From positions 16,920 through 80,919 of the forward strand of contig NZ_CABFPH010000015.1 of NCBI RefSeq assembly GCF_902141845.1: DNA of 64,000 bases, written 5' to 3'. Made by a program: the position numbers and the translations under genes. This document shows, one piece after another, positions 45,989-55,332 of the stretch. Below the pieces are notes generated by a model. It made no database searches. It was not told the DNA's origin and worked only from the letters and a program-made list of their open reading frames with translations. The DNA comes from Methylobacterium symbioticum (lineage in GTDB: Bacteria > Pseudomonadota > Alphaproteobacteria > Rhizobiales > Beijerinckiaceae). Every line of letters starts with the position of its first letter. The stretch's first letter is position 1.

Positions 45989-47179
45989 TCACCCCCGCCG
46001 CAGGGCCTCCAGCACCTTGCCGCCCGGGCGGCCGGTCTGGGGCATGCCGAGCTCGCGCTCCACCGCCTTGATCGCGTCGCGGGTCTTCTGGCCGACCTTG
46101 CCGTCCGGCTCGCCGACATCGTAGCCGCGGCGGATCAGACGGGATTGCAGGTCGCGGCGCTCGGCGCGGGAGAGCGGCGGATCGTCGGTCGGCCACTCGG
46201 CCTGGACGCCGGGCCGGCCGCGCAGCCGGTCCGAGAGCACGGCGATGGCCAGCCCATAGGATTCGGCGGCGTTGTAGGAGTAGATCGCGTCGAAGTTCTT
46301 CGTCACCAGGAAGGCCGGGCCGTCGATGCCGGCCGGCGCGATGATCCCGGCCGGGCCCTCGCCCGTGAGCGGGCGGCCGTCGATCCGGGTGACGCCGAGC
46401 GAGGTCCAGTGGCCGACCGGGCGCTTGTTCTTGCGCCCCGCCGCCGCGACGTTGAAGCCGCGCGGCAACCGCACCTCGTAGCCCCAGGGCGTGCCGTTCT
46501 GCCACTTGGCCACGCGCAGGAAATTGGCGGTGGAGCCGACCGCGTCGGCCACCGAATCGACCACGTCGCGGCGCCCGTCGCCGTCGAGATCGACCGCGAG
46601 CCGCTGGTAGGTGGTCGGCATGAACTGGGTCTGGCCGAAGGCGCCGGCCCAGGAGCCGGTCAGCCGCGAGGCCTCGATGTCGCCGCGCTCGATGATCTTG
46701 AGGGTGGCGATCAGCTCGCCACGGAAGAAGTCGCGCCGCCGGTTGCCCGAGCAGGCCAGCGTCGCCAGCGACTGCACCAGCGGCATCTTGCCGAGGTTCT
46801 TGCCGAAATTCGACTCGACGCCCCAGACCGCCGCGATGGTGTGCCGGTCGACGCCGTAGCGCGCCTCGGCCTGGGCGAGCGCGGCGGCGTGCTGGCGCAT
46901 GGCGGCGCGCCCGTCCTCGACGCGCTCGTCATCGACGAGGGCGGCCATGTAGTCCCAGATCGGCGTCTTGAACTCGGGCTGGGCCTGGGAGAGCTCGATC
47001 ACCTTGTCGTCGTAGGTGATGCCGCTGGTCGCCGCCCGGAAGGTCTGGGCCGAGACGCCGGCCGAGGCCGCCTGGGCCTGGATGCCGGCGAGGCAGCCCT
47101 GGAAGTCGGCGCGCGCCGGTCCTGCGGCGATCATCCCGGCGAGGCCGAGAAGCGGGAGGAGGGTGGCGCGCGGCGTCAT
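45989..47179 (-). CDS. lytic murein transglycosylase (MltB type) with peptidoglycan-binding domain
   Basis: This 396-residue protein has a signal peptide, then a transglycosylase domain: AVWGVESNFGKNLG holds the catalytic Glu, and GSWAGAFGQTQFMPTTYQRLAVDLDGDGRRD is the MltB family signature. The C-terminal 65 residues are a PG_binding_1 domain (LQSRLIRRGYDVGEPDGKVGQKTRDAIKAVE). It cleaves the MurNAc-GlcNAc bond in the periplasm. I chose ATG 47179, preceded by AAGGAG. It is convergent with the nucleotidyltransferase gene. Confidence 0.92.
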   Translation of the reverse strand: MTPRATLLPLLGLAGMIAAGPARADFQGCLAGIQAQAASAGVSAQTFRAATSGITYDDKVIELSQAQPEFKTPIWDYMAALVDDERVEDGRAAMRQHAAALAQAEARYGVDRHTIAAVWGVESNFGKNLGKMPLVQSLATLACSGNRRRDFFRGELIATLKIIERGDIEASRLTGSWAGAFGQTQFMPTTYQRLAVDLDGDGRRDVVDSVADAVGSTANFLRVAKWQNGTPWGYEVRLPRGFNVAAAGRKNKRPVGHWTSLGVTRIDGRPLTGEGPAGIIAPAGIDGPAFLVTKNFDAIYSYNAAESYGLAIAVLSDRLRGRPGVQAEWPTDDPPLSRAERRDLQSRLIRRGYDVGEPDGKVGQKTRDAIKAVERELGMPQTGRPGGKVLEALRRG

Positions 47180-47261
47180 GTCTGCGGCTCCTTGCGGTCG
47201 TGCCCGGTGCCGCACATTCAAGGCGGCATCAAGGTAAAGGAACCGTGAGCGGCTCCGGCCT

Positions 47262-47864
47262 TCAGGCCCAGCCGCGCGCGGCGAGCTTCGCCTCGTAGGC
47301 GTCGATGGCCGGCGCCCGCTCCAGGGTCAGGCCGATCTCGTCGAGGCCGTTCAGCAGGCTGTGCTTGCGGGCGGGCTCGATGTCGAAATGCAGCGTGCCC
47401 CCGTCGGGGCCGCGGATGGTCTGCGCCGCGAGGTCGATCGAGAGCGTCGCGTTGGCGCCGCGCTCGGCATCCTCGAACAGCTTCTCCAGATCCTCCGGCG
47501 AGACCACGATCGCCAGGATGCCGTTCTTCGCGCAGTTGTTGAAGAAGATGTCCGCGAAGCTCGTGGAGATCACGCAGCGGATGCCGAAATCGGCCAGCGC
47601 CCAGGGCGCGTGCTCGCGCGACGAGCCGCAGCCGAAATTGTCGCCCGCCACCAGGATCTTGGCGTTGCGATAGGCCGGCTGGTTGAGCACGAAGTCGGGC
47701 TTCTCCGAGCCGTCGTCGTTGTAGCGCATCTCGGCGAACAGGCCCTTGCCGAGACCGGTGCGCTTGATCGTCTTCAGATACTGCTTCGGGATGATGCGGT
47801 CGGTGTCGATATTGATGATCCGCATGGGCGCCGCGACGCCCTCCAGGGTGGTGAACTTGTCCAT
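47262..47864 (-). CDS. leuD: 3-isopropylmalate dehydratase small subunit
   Basis: This 200-residue subunit pairs with LeuC to isomerise isopropylmalate in leucine synthesis. [20 protein letters not shown] and [19 protein letters not shown] are the aconitase-swivel signatures. leuC is not in the window, as usual in this group where the two genes are apart. The HisA-like gene lies 67 bp upstream in the same orientation, so they may be co-transcribed. Confidence 0.95.
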   Translation of the reverse strand: MDKFTTLEGVAAPMRIINIDTDRIIPKQYLKTIKRTGLGKGLFAEMRYNDDGSEKPDFVLNQPAYRNAKILVAGDNFGCGSSREHAPWALADFGIRCVISTSFADIFFNNCAKNGILAIVVSPEDLEKLFEDAERGANATLSIDLAAQTIRGPDGGTLHFDIEPARKHSLLNGLDEIGLTLERAPAIDAYEAKLAARGWA

Positions 47865-47931
47865 GGTCTCGCCGTCGGCCCACGTTTCCGAGGCGGCGAT
47901 ATAGCAGCGGCGCCCCCCGGCCGGAAGTTCG

Positions 47932-48627
47932 TCAGGGCAGGTCCCGCAGATGCTCCGCGCGCAGGGCGCCGTCGTGGATCGCGCTCGCCACCAGCGCACC
48001 CGCCACGCCGGCTCTCGCCAGCGCGTGCAGGTCGTCCGGCCCGCGCACGCCGCCGGCCGCATAGATCCGGGCGGCGGGCGCGAGGCGGCGCGCCGCGGCG
48101 AGACCGTCGAGATCCGGCCCGGCCCCGGCGCCGATCCGGGCGAGCGTCATCACGATCACGTCGTCCGGCCAGAGCGATGGATCCGCGTGCAGCGCAGCCG
48201 GCCCGAGGCGCTCGCCGCCGCGGCTGTCGAGGGAGAGCACCGCGCGGTCGCCGAGCTCCGCCACGAGGCCCAGATCCCGCTGGCTCTCGCTGCCGATCAC
48301 CGGCCGGCCGAGGCCGCTGGCGAGGAAGGCCCGAGTAGCGGAAGGCTCCGCGAATCCGGCATCCACCCAGAGCGCAAGGCCCGGGCAGGCGCGGGCGATC
48401 GCCTCCAGGCTGGTGAGATCGGGTGCGGCGCCGTCCACGATGGCGTCGAGGTCGGCGACGTAGAGGATCGGAGCGGGGAGGGCGGCGAGCAGGCCGGCGG
48501 CGACCGCCTCCGGTGCCGACCCCTTTGCCAAGGGCGTCTCGATCGGGGCATAGGAGGCGCGCTCGCCCCGGCGCGCCCGCACCACCCGGCCGTGCCTGAG
48601 GTCGAGCACCGGAATCACCGCGACCAT
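47932..48627 (-). CDS. HisA/HisF-related TIM-barrel protein
   Basis: This 231-residue protein is a HisA-like barrel, but not a normal HisA. It starts [26 protein letters not shown], where HisA has an IPAIDLKDG-type strand; the second catalytic-type Asp is present (LSLDSRGG) and [12 protein letters not shown] is the phosphate-binding end. The GERxxYxPI segment marks the HisA/HisF-related family of methanogens and H4MPT-using methylotrophs. It is divergent, by only 29 bp, from a gene of the same C1-cofactor context, which supports a role in tetrahydromethanopterin or methanofuran-type cofactor biosynthesis. The reaction is not known to me. Confidence 0.78.
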   Translation of the reverse strand: MVAVIPVLDLRHGRVVRARRGERASYAPIETPLAKGSAPEAVAAGLLAALPAPILYVADLDAIVDGAAPDLTSLEAIARACPGLALWVDAGFAEPSATRAFLASGLGRPVIGSESQRDLGLVAELGDRAVLSLDSRGGERLGPAALHADPSLWPDDVIVMTLARIGAGAGPDLDGLAAARRLAPAARIYAAGGVRGPDDLHALARAGVAGALVASAIHDGALRAEHLRDLP

Positions 48628-48656
48628 ACGCGCCCGCCCCTTTTTCGAGTCAGCCC

Positions 48657-49727
48657 GTGCCCGCAGCAACGCCGTCGAGCCACAAGATTATCGGGTGGGA
48701 TCTCGGGGGGGTGCACGTCAAGGCGGCCCTCGTCGAGGACGGCCGGGTCCGCGACGTGGTGCAGGCGGCCTGCCCGCTCTGGCGCGGCCTGCCCGCCCTC
48801 GATACGGCGCTCGCCGGCCTGCCCGACTGGGCGCGTCAGCCGGCCGACCACGCCGTCACCATGACGGGCGAGCTGACCGACTGCTTTGCCGACCGCACCG
48901 ACGGCGTGGCGCAGCTCTCCGCCTGGGCGGCCCGCGCGCTGCCCGGCCGGGTGCGGATCTATGCCGGCCGCGACGGCTTCCGCGCGCCGGGCGAGGCGGC
49001 GGGGCGGGCGGCCTCGATCGCCTCCGCCAACTGGCACGCCACCGCCGCCCTCATCGGCCGCAGCGTCGCGGACGCACTCCTCGTCGATATCGGCTCGACC
49101 ACGGCCGACCTGATCCCGATCGTCGGCGGGCGCCCCGCCGCGACCGGCTACAGCGACGCCGAGCGCCTGGAGACGGGGGAGCTCGTCTATACCGGCGCGG
49201 TGCGCACGCCGCTCCTGGCGCTCGCCGACCACGCGCCCTTCCGCGGGCGCCGCACCCGGCTGATGGCCGAGACCTTCGCGCATGCGGGCGACGTCTACCG
49301 CATCACCGGCGACCTCGCCGCGCAGGCCGACCAGCAGCCGACCGGCGACCTCAAGGGCAAGTCGCGGGCGGAGAGCGAGGCCCGGCTCGCCCGCATGATC
49401 GGCCGCGACCGCGGGGAGGGCAGCGCGCGCGACTGGCTCCTGCTCGCCCGCCACTTCGCCGAGGCGCAGATGCGGCTCCTCCACGACGCGGCCGCGACGC
49501 TGCTCTCGCGGCCCGACCTCCCGGAGGCGGCCCCCGTCGTGGTCTGCGGGGCCGGCGCCTTCCTCGCCGAGGGGCTCGCCCGCCGCCTCGGCCGGCAATC
49601 CCTGGCCTTCACCGACGTGATCGCGGAGCAGATCGCCGGGGATCCGGCCTGGGCCTCCACCTGCGGCCCGGCCGTGGCCGTCGGCCTCCTCGCCGTCACC
49701 GATCCAGCCGCCCCGGAGGATGCATGA
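48657..49727 (+). CDS. H4MPT-linked C1 transfer pathway protein (MfnF-like, hydantoinase/oxoprolinase superfamily)
   Basis: This 356-residue protein has the ASKHA fold: phosphate-1 loop GWDLGGVHVKAALV (residues 13-26) and phosphate-2 loop LLVDIGSTTADLIPI (141-155). Those features and GYSDAERLETGELVYTGAVRTPL identify the family annotated as a probable H4MPT-linked C1 transfer pathway protein. In Methanocaldococcus its relative MfnF couples the furan moiety to tyramine-glutamate in methanofuran synthesis; a matching role in methylofuran synthesis is inference. GTG start at 48657; no ATG is available and the ribosome-binding site is weak. A 66-residue ORF overlaps its stop. Confidence 0.83.
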   Translation: MPAATPSSHKIIGWDLGGVHVKAALVEDGRVRDVVQAACPLWRGLPALDTALAGLPDWARQPADHAVTMTGELTDCFADRTDGVAQLSAWAARALPGRVRIYAGRDGFRAPGEAAGRAASIASANWHATAALIGRSVADALLVDIGSTTADLIPIVGGRPAATGYSDAERLETGELVYTGAVRTPLLALADHAPFRGRRTRLMAETFAHAGDVYRITGDLAAQADQQPTGDLKGKSRAESEARLARMIGRDRGEGSARDWLLLARHFAEAQMRLLHDAAATLLSRPDLPEAAPVVVCGAGAFLAEGLARRLGRQSLAFTDVIAEQIAGDPAWASTCGPAVAVGLLAVTDPAAPEDA

Positions 49728-49924
49728 GCGCCGCCAAGATTCTCGCCCGGATCCTCACCACCCGGGTCGGCCCGCATATCGAACTCGCCCTGGCGATGCA
49801 GGGCGGCGAGGTGGTGAAGGTGCTCGCCACCCCCGATCAGGTCGACCGGCTGGTGGACGAGTTGGAGGACATCCTGAACTCGGCCGACGATCCGGAGCCG
49901 GACGGGCCGCCCGAGGCGGCCTGA
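49724..49924 (+). CDS. small protein coupled to the MfnF-like gene
   Basis: This 66-residue protein begins at ATG 49724, overlapping the previous TGA (ATGA), with GGAGG upstream. It reads MSAAKILARILTTRVG, then IELALAMQGGEVVKVLATPDQ and an acidic helix (VDRLVDELEDIL) before an acidic Pro-rich end. There is no membrane segment and no cysteine. I do not recognise it. Tight coupling to the C1-cofactor gene suggests a role in the same process, perhaps as a partner subunit. Confidence 0.72.
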   Translation: MSAAKILARILTTRVGPHIELALAMQGGEVVKVLATPDQVDRLVDELEDILNSADDPEPDGPPEAA

Positions 49925-49974
49925 TCCGCTCGCCCGACGACAATCGGCCGGATGCGGCCGCACCCGGTCGGCGG

Positions 49975-50391
49975 TCAGGGCCGGAGCGGCGGCACCGCGT
50001 CGAGGGGCGGAATCGGACGCGGGCGGCCCTCGTCGTCGATGGCCACGAAGGTGAAGGTCGCCTCGGTCACCTTCTCGCGGATGCGGGTGCGGAAGCGGCG
50101 GGCCCAGGCCTCCACCTCGATCTTCATCGAGGTGCGCCCGACATGGGCCACGCGGGTATAGACGCAGAGCACGTCGCCGACCCGCACCGGGCGGATGAAG
50201 GTCATCGCGTCGAGGGCGACGGTGACGACGCGCCCCTGCGTCCGGTCCACGCCCGCGATGCCGCCGGCCTGATCCATCTGCGAGAGCACCCAGCCGCCGA
50301 AGATGTCGCCGTTGGCGTTGGTGTCGGCGGGCATGGCGATGGTGCGCACCGTGAGGTCGCCGCGCGGATCCTCGGACGCGGTCTCGGGCAT
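49975..50391 (-). CDS. acyl-CoA thioesterase, YciA-like hotdog protein
   Basis: This 138-residue hotdog-fold thioesterase includes MPADTNANGDIFGGWVLSQMDQAGGIAG, where NANGDIFGGW contains the catalytic Asp of the YciA/BACH group, and FIRPVRVGDVLCVYTRVAHVGRTSM. It should hydrolyse short to medium acyl-CoAs in the cytoplasm. A 43-codon ORF for a membrane peptide lies seven bases upstream, so the two probably form an operon. It is convergent with the 66-residue protein gene. Confidence 0.9.
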   Translation of the reverse strand: MPETASEDPRGDLTVRTIAMPADTNANGDIFGGWVLSQMDQAGGIAGVDRTQGRVVTVALDAMTFIRPVRVGDVLCVYTRVAHVGRTSMKIEVEAWARRFRTRIREKVTEATFTFVAIDDEGRPRPIPPLDAVPPLRP

Positions 50392-50398
50392 GCGCGGT

Positions 50399-50530
50399 TC
50401 AGGGCATCACGCCGCAGAGCGTCAGCCCCGCGGCCAGGATGACGAGGGCGGCGCTGACGAAGCACTCGATCGGCACGGATTGCCAGATCTCGCGCGGCGG
50501 GGCCGCTTCGCGGATCGCGACTCTGTTCAC
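50399..50530 (-). CDS. 43-residue single-pass membrane protein
   Basis: This short ORF reads MNRVAIREAAPPREIWQSVP, then IECFVSAALVILAAGLTLCG, VMP. The start is GTG at 50530, preceded by GGAGGGACAAGGCCC, a strong ribosome-binding site. One membrane helix spans about residues 22-40 and there are two cysteines. The first 20 residues are amphipathic and probably cytoplasmic. It ends seven bases before the YciA-like start, which argues it is real. Function is unknown. Confidence 0.68.
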   Translation of the reverse strand: MNRVAIREAAPPREIWQSVPIECFVSAALVILAAGLTLCGVMP

Positions 50531-50739
50531 GGGCCTTGTCCCTCCGGAGCAGCCGATCTGCTGCCGGCCGTCTCAGAGGGGCAATCTAGCGATAAAGTGC
50601 AGGCTCCGGAAGCGCGAGCCGGCCATCACCCTGACACTCCGCACCCCGTAGGAACCCGAACTGCCGGGTCCCTCTCCCGGTCGGGAAGGGGAGCCAAGTG
50701 TCGTCCTGCCGGCGCAGCGGCAGGCTCTCGGCAGCCGGC

Positions 50740-52428
50740 TCAGGCGGCCCGTACGGTGGCCAGGAAGCGGCCGACCTCGCTCTGAAGCTGCTCGGACTGG
50801 CGCGACAGCTCCGAGGCCGCCGACAGGACCTGGGCGGCGGAGGCTCCGGTCTCGGCGGAGGCGGTGGCCACCTCCGTGATGTTCGCGGTGACGGCGCTCG
50901 CCCCGCTCGCCGCCTCGGACACGTTGCGCACGATCTCATGGGTCGCCGCGCCCTGCTCCTCGACCGCCGCCGCGATGGCGCTGGCGACGCCGCTCAGCTC
51001 GCGGATGCGGTCGCTGATGCCGCCGATGGCCGAGACGACCTGCCCGGTCGAGCCCTGGATGCGGGCGATCTGCTGCCCGATCTCCTCGGTGGCCTTGGCG
51101 GTCTGCCCGGCGAGTTCCTTGACCTCGGCGGCGACCACCGCGAAGCCGCGGCCGGCATCGCCGGCACGGGCCGCCTCGATGGTGGCGTTCAGGGCGAGCA
51201 GGTTGGTCTGTCCGGCGATCTGCGAGATCATCGCGACCACGTCGCCGATGCGCGCCGCCGCGGCGGTGAGGTCCTGCACCAGGACGCCCGTCTGGTCCGC
51301 CTCCGCGACGGCGGCCTGGGCGAGGCTCGCCGAGCCCGCAACCTGCCGCGCGATCTCGGCCACCGACGAGCCGAGCTCCTCCGCCGCCGCGGCCACCGTG
51401 CCGACATTGGTGGAGGCTTCCTCGGCTGCGGCGGCGACGGTGCCCGACCGGCTGCTCGCCTGCCCGGCGGCGTTCGACAGGGTTTCGGCGGTGGCCTGCA
51501 GCTCGGTCGCCGAGGCCGAGACCATGCCGATGACGCCGCCCACCGCCTGCTCGAAGCGGTCCGCCATGTCGCGGGTGGCGGCCCGCCGCTGCGCCTCGGC
51601 GCCCGCGCGCGCGGTCTCCGTCTCGGCCTCCAGAGCCCGGGTGCGGATCAGGTTCTCCTTGAACACCTGCACCGCCCCGGCGATGGCGCCGATCTCGTCC
51701 CGGCGTTCGCGGTCTGCGACCTCCGTGGTCACGTCGCCCGCGGCGAGCCGGCCCATCAGGGCGCACATCCGCCGGAGGGGCTGCGAGACGGTCCGGTTGA
51801 GCAGGAGAATGCCGGCGAGGGCCGTCAGCACCATGGCGGCCAGGCCGGCGACCACGGCGGTACGGGTGGCCGAGGCGGCCTCGGCCGCGGCGACGTTGCG
51901 GGTCTCGAGCAGGCCACGCTCGACGCCGTCGACCTCGACGGCCTTGGCCCGCAGGGCGTCCATCGCGCTCTTGCCCTGGCCCGAGACCTCGATCTGTCGC
52001 GCCTGGGCGCGCGTCTCCGGCTCGCGCATCAGCCCGATGGCGCGCTCGGCGACCTCACCGCGCCACTGGCGGGCGAGGGCGTCGATCCGGTCGAGGCGCG
52101 CGACCTGCTGCGGATTGTCGGCGACGAGCGTGCGCAGCCGCTCCATCGCCTGGGCATAGGTCTTGGCGCCGCCGCGATAGGGTTCGAGGAAGGCCTCGTC
52201 GGCGGAGAGGAGGTAGCCGCGCAGGCCCGTCTCTTGGTTGACCATGGCGGTGGTCAGTCCCTGGACCTGCTCCATCACGAGGCGGGTATGGTCGTTCCAC
52301 GCGGCGGCCTCGCGCATGGAGGCGAGATTGCGCCATGTCACCAGCGCCGAGGCGGCGGCCGCGAGGATCAGCACGGCGAAGACGATCGCGAGCTTCGCGA
52401 CGAGGCGAAGACGGGCAAACCAAGTCAT
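50740..52428 (-). CDS. methyl-accepting chemotaxis protein with CHASE3-type sensor
   Basis: This 562-residue chemoreceptor has a first membrane helix at about residues 10-32, then a CHASE3-like helical sensor with [20 protein letters not shown], a second helix near 205-225 ([20 protein letters not shown]), HAMP ([19 protein letters not shown]), and a signalling domain with the conserved tip [30 protein letters not shown]. There is no C-terminal CheR pentapeptide. ATG 52428. It is probably monocistronic. Confidence 0.93.
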   Translation of the reverse strand: MTWFARLRLVAKLAIVFAVLILAAAASALVTWRNLASMREAAAWNDHTRLVMEQVQGLTTAMVNQETGLRGYLLSADEAFLEPYRGGAKTYAQAMERLRTLVADNPQQVARLDRIDALARQWRGEVAERAIGLMREPETRAQARQIEVSGQGKSAMDALRAKAVEVDGVERGLLETRNVAAAEAASATRTAVVAGLAAMVLTALAGILLLNRTVSQPLRRMCALMGRLAAGDVTTEVADRERRDEIGAIAGAVQVFKENLIRTRALEAETETARAGAEAQRRAATRDMADRFEQAVGGVIGMVSASATELQATAETLSNAAGQASSRSGTVAAAAEEASTNVGTVAAAAEELGSSVAEIARQVAGSASLAQAAVAEADQTGVLVQDLTAAAARIGDVVAMISQIAGQTNLLALNATIEAARAGDAGRGFAVVAAEVKELAGQTAKATEEIGQQIARIQGSTGQVVSAIGGISDRIRELSGVASAIAAAVEEQGAATHEIVRNVSEAASGASAVTANITEVATASAETGASAAQVLSAASELSRQSEQLQSEVGRFLATVRAA

Positions 52429-52719
52429 GGGAGGACGAACCTTCGGTGACGGATGACCTTCGACGGATGTGCGAGGCGCACCGGCCGAACGGGCGCACAT
52501 TTCGCTCGAAAGTTGTGCCGCCAATTGGTAATCAAACCCCTAATTCGCCGCGCTTGTGGCAAGGATTTATTTACAACCAATAGTTTTTCTTCGATTAAAT
52601 ACAACTTAAAATCTCAGAGCACCGCCTGGCAGGCCTGCCGCGCGGGTGCGCCCCCGGTGGCATCCCCCGGAGGTTGCAATCGGATGTCGGGACGGGATCG
52701 GTCGGCCGCGCGCGGCCGC

Positions 52720-53763
52720 TCAGGTTCCGGAGACGCTGCGTGCGAAGGCGTGGACCAGCGGGATGTCGAGCTTGGTCGTCATGCCGAGGAGGATGTCGAT
52801 GGCCTGCCCGCTCGGCATCGGCGCCCGGTAGGGGCGGCTCTCGACCAGGGCCGCGTAGATGTCGCAGATCGTGACGAGCCGCACCGGATCGGAGATCTGC
52901 GAGCCTGCGAGGCCGTCGGGATAGCCGGAGCCGTCCAGGGCCTCGTGGTGGTGGCGCACCACCGTCAGCGTGGTCTCGTCGAAGCCGCCGGCCTGGACCA
53001 GGATCTGATGCCCCACGGCCGCATGGGTGCGCATCACCTCGGTCTCCTCGGCATTCAGGCGGCCCGGCTTGTTCAGGACGGCCAGGGGGATGCGGGCCTT
53101 GCCCACATCGTGCACCAGGGCGGCGCGCACGAGCTGCTGCCGGTCGCGCTCGGAGAAGCCCAGATCGATCGCGAAGGTGGCGGCGAGGCCGGTGACCAGA
53201 AGGCAGTGCTGGTAGGTGGCGTCGTCGTAGCTGCGCACCTTGGCGAGCCAGCGCTCGAGGCCGCCCATCTCGACGGCGGTGAGCACGGGCGCGAGACCCT
53301 CGTCGACCGATGCCGCATCCACCGGGCCACCGCTGCGGGCGACGTCGAGCAGCCCGGTGATGACCGTGCCCGCTTGGTTGGCGGCGTGCGCGACCACGGC
53401 CTCGACGGCGGCGGTGGGCCGCAGATGGGCGAGCACCGCCTGCGCCACCGTGCGGGCCGGGGTGCTTCCGGGCAGGCAGAGGCCGGCCCCGAGGGCGCGG
53501 GCCTCGGCCATGCTGCGCTCGCCCATGGTGCGCATCAGGCAGACGAGCGGGGTGCCCGCGCCGCCGACGCTCGCGATCAGGCTGCGCAGGCTGCGCGCGG
53601 CGGTCGGCTGCAGGAGGTCCACGTCGGCCACGAGGCCGAGCGGCGCCTCGCCGAACTCCGCGATGCGGTTCTGCGGGGTCACGACCCGGCAGGGGGCGAT
53701 CTGCTCGAGAAGCTGCGACAGCCCGATGCTGCGGTCTGGACGGTCGGTCAGGAGGACGAGCAT
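52720..53763 (-). CDS. HD-GYP domain protein, putative c-di-GMP phosphodiesterase
   Basis: This 347-residue protein has a C-terminal HD-GYP domain: LVHDVGKARIPLAVLNKPG with the HD pair and HHHEALDGSGYPDGL with the HHExxDGxGYP motif, both intact. The N-terminal 130 residues (MLVLLTDRPDRSIGLSQLLEQ) look like a degenerate receiver domain lacking a clear phosphoacceptor cluster. ATG 53763 has only a weak ribosome-binding site. It lies 291 bp upstream of the chemoreceptor on the same strand, suggesting linked motility control. Confidence 0.9.
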   Translation of the reverse strand: MLVLLTDRPDRSIGLSQLLEQIAPCRVVTPQNRIAEFGEAPLGLVADVDLLQPTAARSLRSLIASVGGAGTPLVCLMRTMGERSMAEARALGAGLCLPGSTPARTVAQAVLAHLRPTAAVEAVVAHAANQAGTVITGLLDVARSGGPVDAASVDEGLAPVLTAVEMGGLERWLAKVRSYDDATYQHCLLVTGLAATFAIDLGFSERDRQQLVRAALVHDVGKARIPLAVLNKPGRLNAEETEVMRTHAAVGHQILVQAGGFDETTLTVVRHHHEALDGSGYPDGLAGSQISDPVRLVTICDIYAALVESRPYRAPMPSGQAIDILLGMTTKLDIPLVHAFARSVSGT

Positions 53764-54198
53764 GCCCGTATCAAGCGCCCAGGTCGTCGGTGTGGTCTGA
53801 GGCCGACCGAGGCGGCTCCGGCGGACAGAGCCGAGCTCGTCGCCCGACCTGGACCCCACTGTGCCGCCCCGGCCGCGCGGACCAGATGCTCTGCAGCATG
53901 GCGGAGCAACCTTTCAGGTCGGTTATTGCACGGTCTGAACTATCCGCGGGTCGGAAGCCGCGATTTCAAACTGAACGCGGTCACGGGCCGGCTTTGTGCC
54001 GGTTATGGGCCTGCAATGGGCCGGCTCTGGGCATCGTAGAATGCAGAGCGATCCATAGTACAACTTAAGCGCGACAGAGGGGCGTGCGCGACCGTCCTGC
54101 GGCGCACCGGCGGGGCCGGGTGGACCGGTCCCGCGACCGGACCTGCGGCTCTCTGGATCGGAACGGGGATCCGCGGTCCGCGGATCAGAGAGCGTGCG
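53764..54198. other. intergenic region upstream of the HD-GYP gene
   Basis: This 435-bp gap holds no gene I can support. It contains TTAAGTTGTA on the minus strand at 54068-54059, also found upstream of the chemoreceptor gene (52609-52600). CGGCTTTGTGCCGG-like short palindromes occur around 53985-54005. Confidence 0.5.
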
Positions 54199-54483
54199 TC
54201 ACGGACGGGTGGCGACGGCCTGGACCGGCGCTGCGGTCGGGGCGAGGGACGCAGCGATCGCCGCGGGCGCCGCAGTGTTGGACCCGTCGCGCAGGAAGGG
54301 CAGTGTGAAGGCGGTGAGCACGCCGATGGCCAGCAGGGCGCCGGTGATCATGCCGCGGACGATTCCCGGCGCGGGGTGCCGCAGCCTGCCCGGACGCAGG
54401 GGCCCGGGCGCGAAGCGGCTGCGCGGGCGGAGCCAGCCGCCGCGCGCGGTCGGGCGCACGGAACGCGCGAGGTCTTCGTGCAT
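54199..54483 (-). CDS. small single-pass membrane protein, hypothetical
   Basis: This 94-residue protein has a basic Pro/Arg-rich N-terminal half (residues 1-44), one membrane helix (MITGALLAIGVLTAFTLPFL, residues 45-64), and an Ala/Thr-rich tail. No strong ribosome-binding site precedes ATG 54483, so the start is tentative. It follows pgl by 109 bp on the same strand. Function is unknown. Confidence 0.5.
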   Translation of the reverse strand: MHEDLARSVRPTARGGWLRPRSRFAPGPLRPGRLRHPAPGIVRGMITGALLAIGVLTAFTLPFLRDGSNTAAPAAIAASLAPTAAPVQAVATRP

Positions 54484-54592
54484 CACGGTCGGGATCGCGG
54501 ACCAGATCGAAACGGCACGAGCAGAATCCGGCCTCGCGGCGGAATCAAGGCCGCCGCGAGGCCGATCCGGAAAAATGAGCCGCCATCCGGTC

Positions 54593-55321
54593 TCAGAGGC
54601 CGGCCGCCTCCGCGTCGAGCAGCCAGACGAGGGTCCCCCGGCTCGCCACGCGGCCGGCCGGCAGGTCCTCGCCGGCATCGAGGCGGGTCAGCGCGTCGCG
54701 CTTGCCCGCGCCGGTGACGAGGAAGAGGATCTCGCGGGCCGAGGCCAGGGCCTCGAAGGTCAGGCTCACCCGCGGCACGAAGGGCGCGAGCCCGGCCTCG
54801 GGCACGGCGACGGCGAGCCTGCCCGTCGCGCCGAGCTCCGGCTTGCCGGGGAAGAGCGAGGCTGTGTGTCCGTCCTCGCCGAGCCCGAGCAGGACGAGGT
54901 CGAAGAGCGGCCGCTCCGGATCGAGGCGCTCCGCCCCATAGAAGGCGCGGAGCGTCCGGTCGTATTCGGCCGCCGCCGCCTCGGGCCCGAGATCGGTCGG
55001 GATGAAGTGGAGGTGGCTCGGCGGGATGGCCGCGCCGTGGCCGAAGGCCTCGCGCACCATGTGGACATTGCTGCGCGGATCGTCCCAGGGCACGGCCCGG
55101 TCGTCGCCGAAGAACCAGTGGATCCGCTCCCACGGCAGGCGGCCCGCGTAGTCCGGCCCGGCGAGGAGCTGATAGAGGCGCCTCGGCGTCGAGCCGCCGG
55201 ACAGGCAGATTGCGACGCGCTCGGACCCGGCGCAGGCTGCGAGAAGGCGCTCGGCGGCCGCGCGCGCCACCGCATCGGCATCGGGCAGGACTTGTGCGCC
55301 CGGGGGCAGGGGTGTCGGCAT
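54593..55321 (-). CDS. pgl: 6-phosphogluconolactonase
   Basis: This 242-residue enzyme hydrolyses 6-phosphogluconolactone in the oxidative pentose phosphate pathway. AICLSGGSTPRRLYQLLAG is the phosphate-binding signature of the SugarP_isomerase/DevB family; IHWFFGDDRAVPWDDPRSN and LLGLGEDGHTASLFPG are the other blocks. ATG 55321 has GAGG nine bases upstream; GTG 55336 overlaps the gnd stop (GTGA) and would add five residues. Either way it is coupled to gnd. Confidence 0.93.
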   Translation of the reverse strand: MPTPLPPGAQVLPDADAVARAAAERLLAACAGSERVAICLSGGSTPRRLYQLLAGPDYAGRLPWERIHWFFGDDRAVPWDDPRSNVHMVREAFGHGAAIPPSHLHFIPTDLGPEAAAAEYDRTLRAFYGAERLDPERPLFDLVLLGLGEDGHTASLFPGKPELGATGRLAVAVPEAGLAPFVPRVSLTFEALASAREILFLVTGAGKRDALTRLDAGEDLPAGRVASRGTLVWLLDAEAAGL

Positions 55322-55332
55322 GGGGTGTCGCC

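Noticed and set aside
47932..48627. Histidine biosynthesis enzyme HisA
   Set aside because: The N-terminal strand carries the GERxxYxPI form of the related family, no his genes are nearby, and context points to C1-cofactor synthesis.
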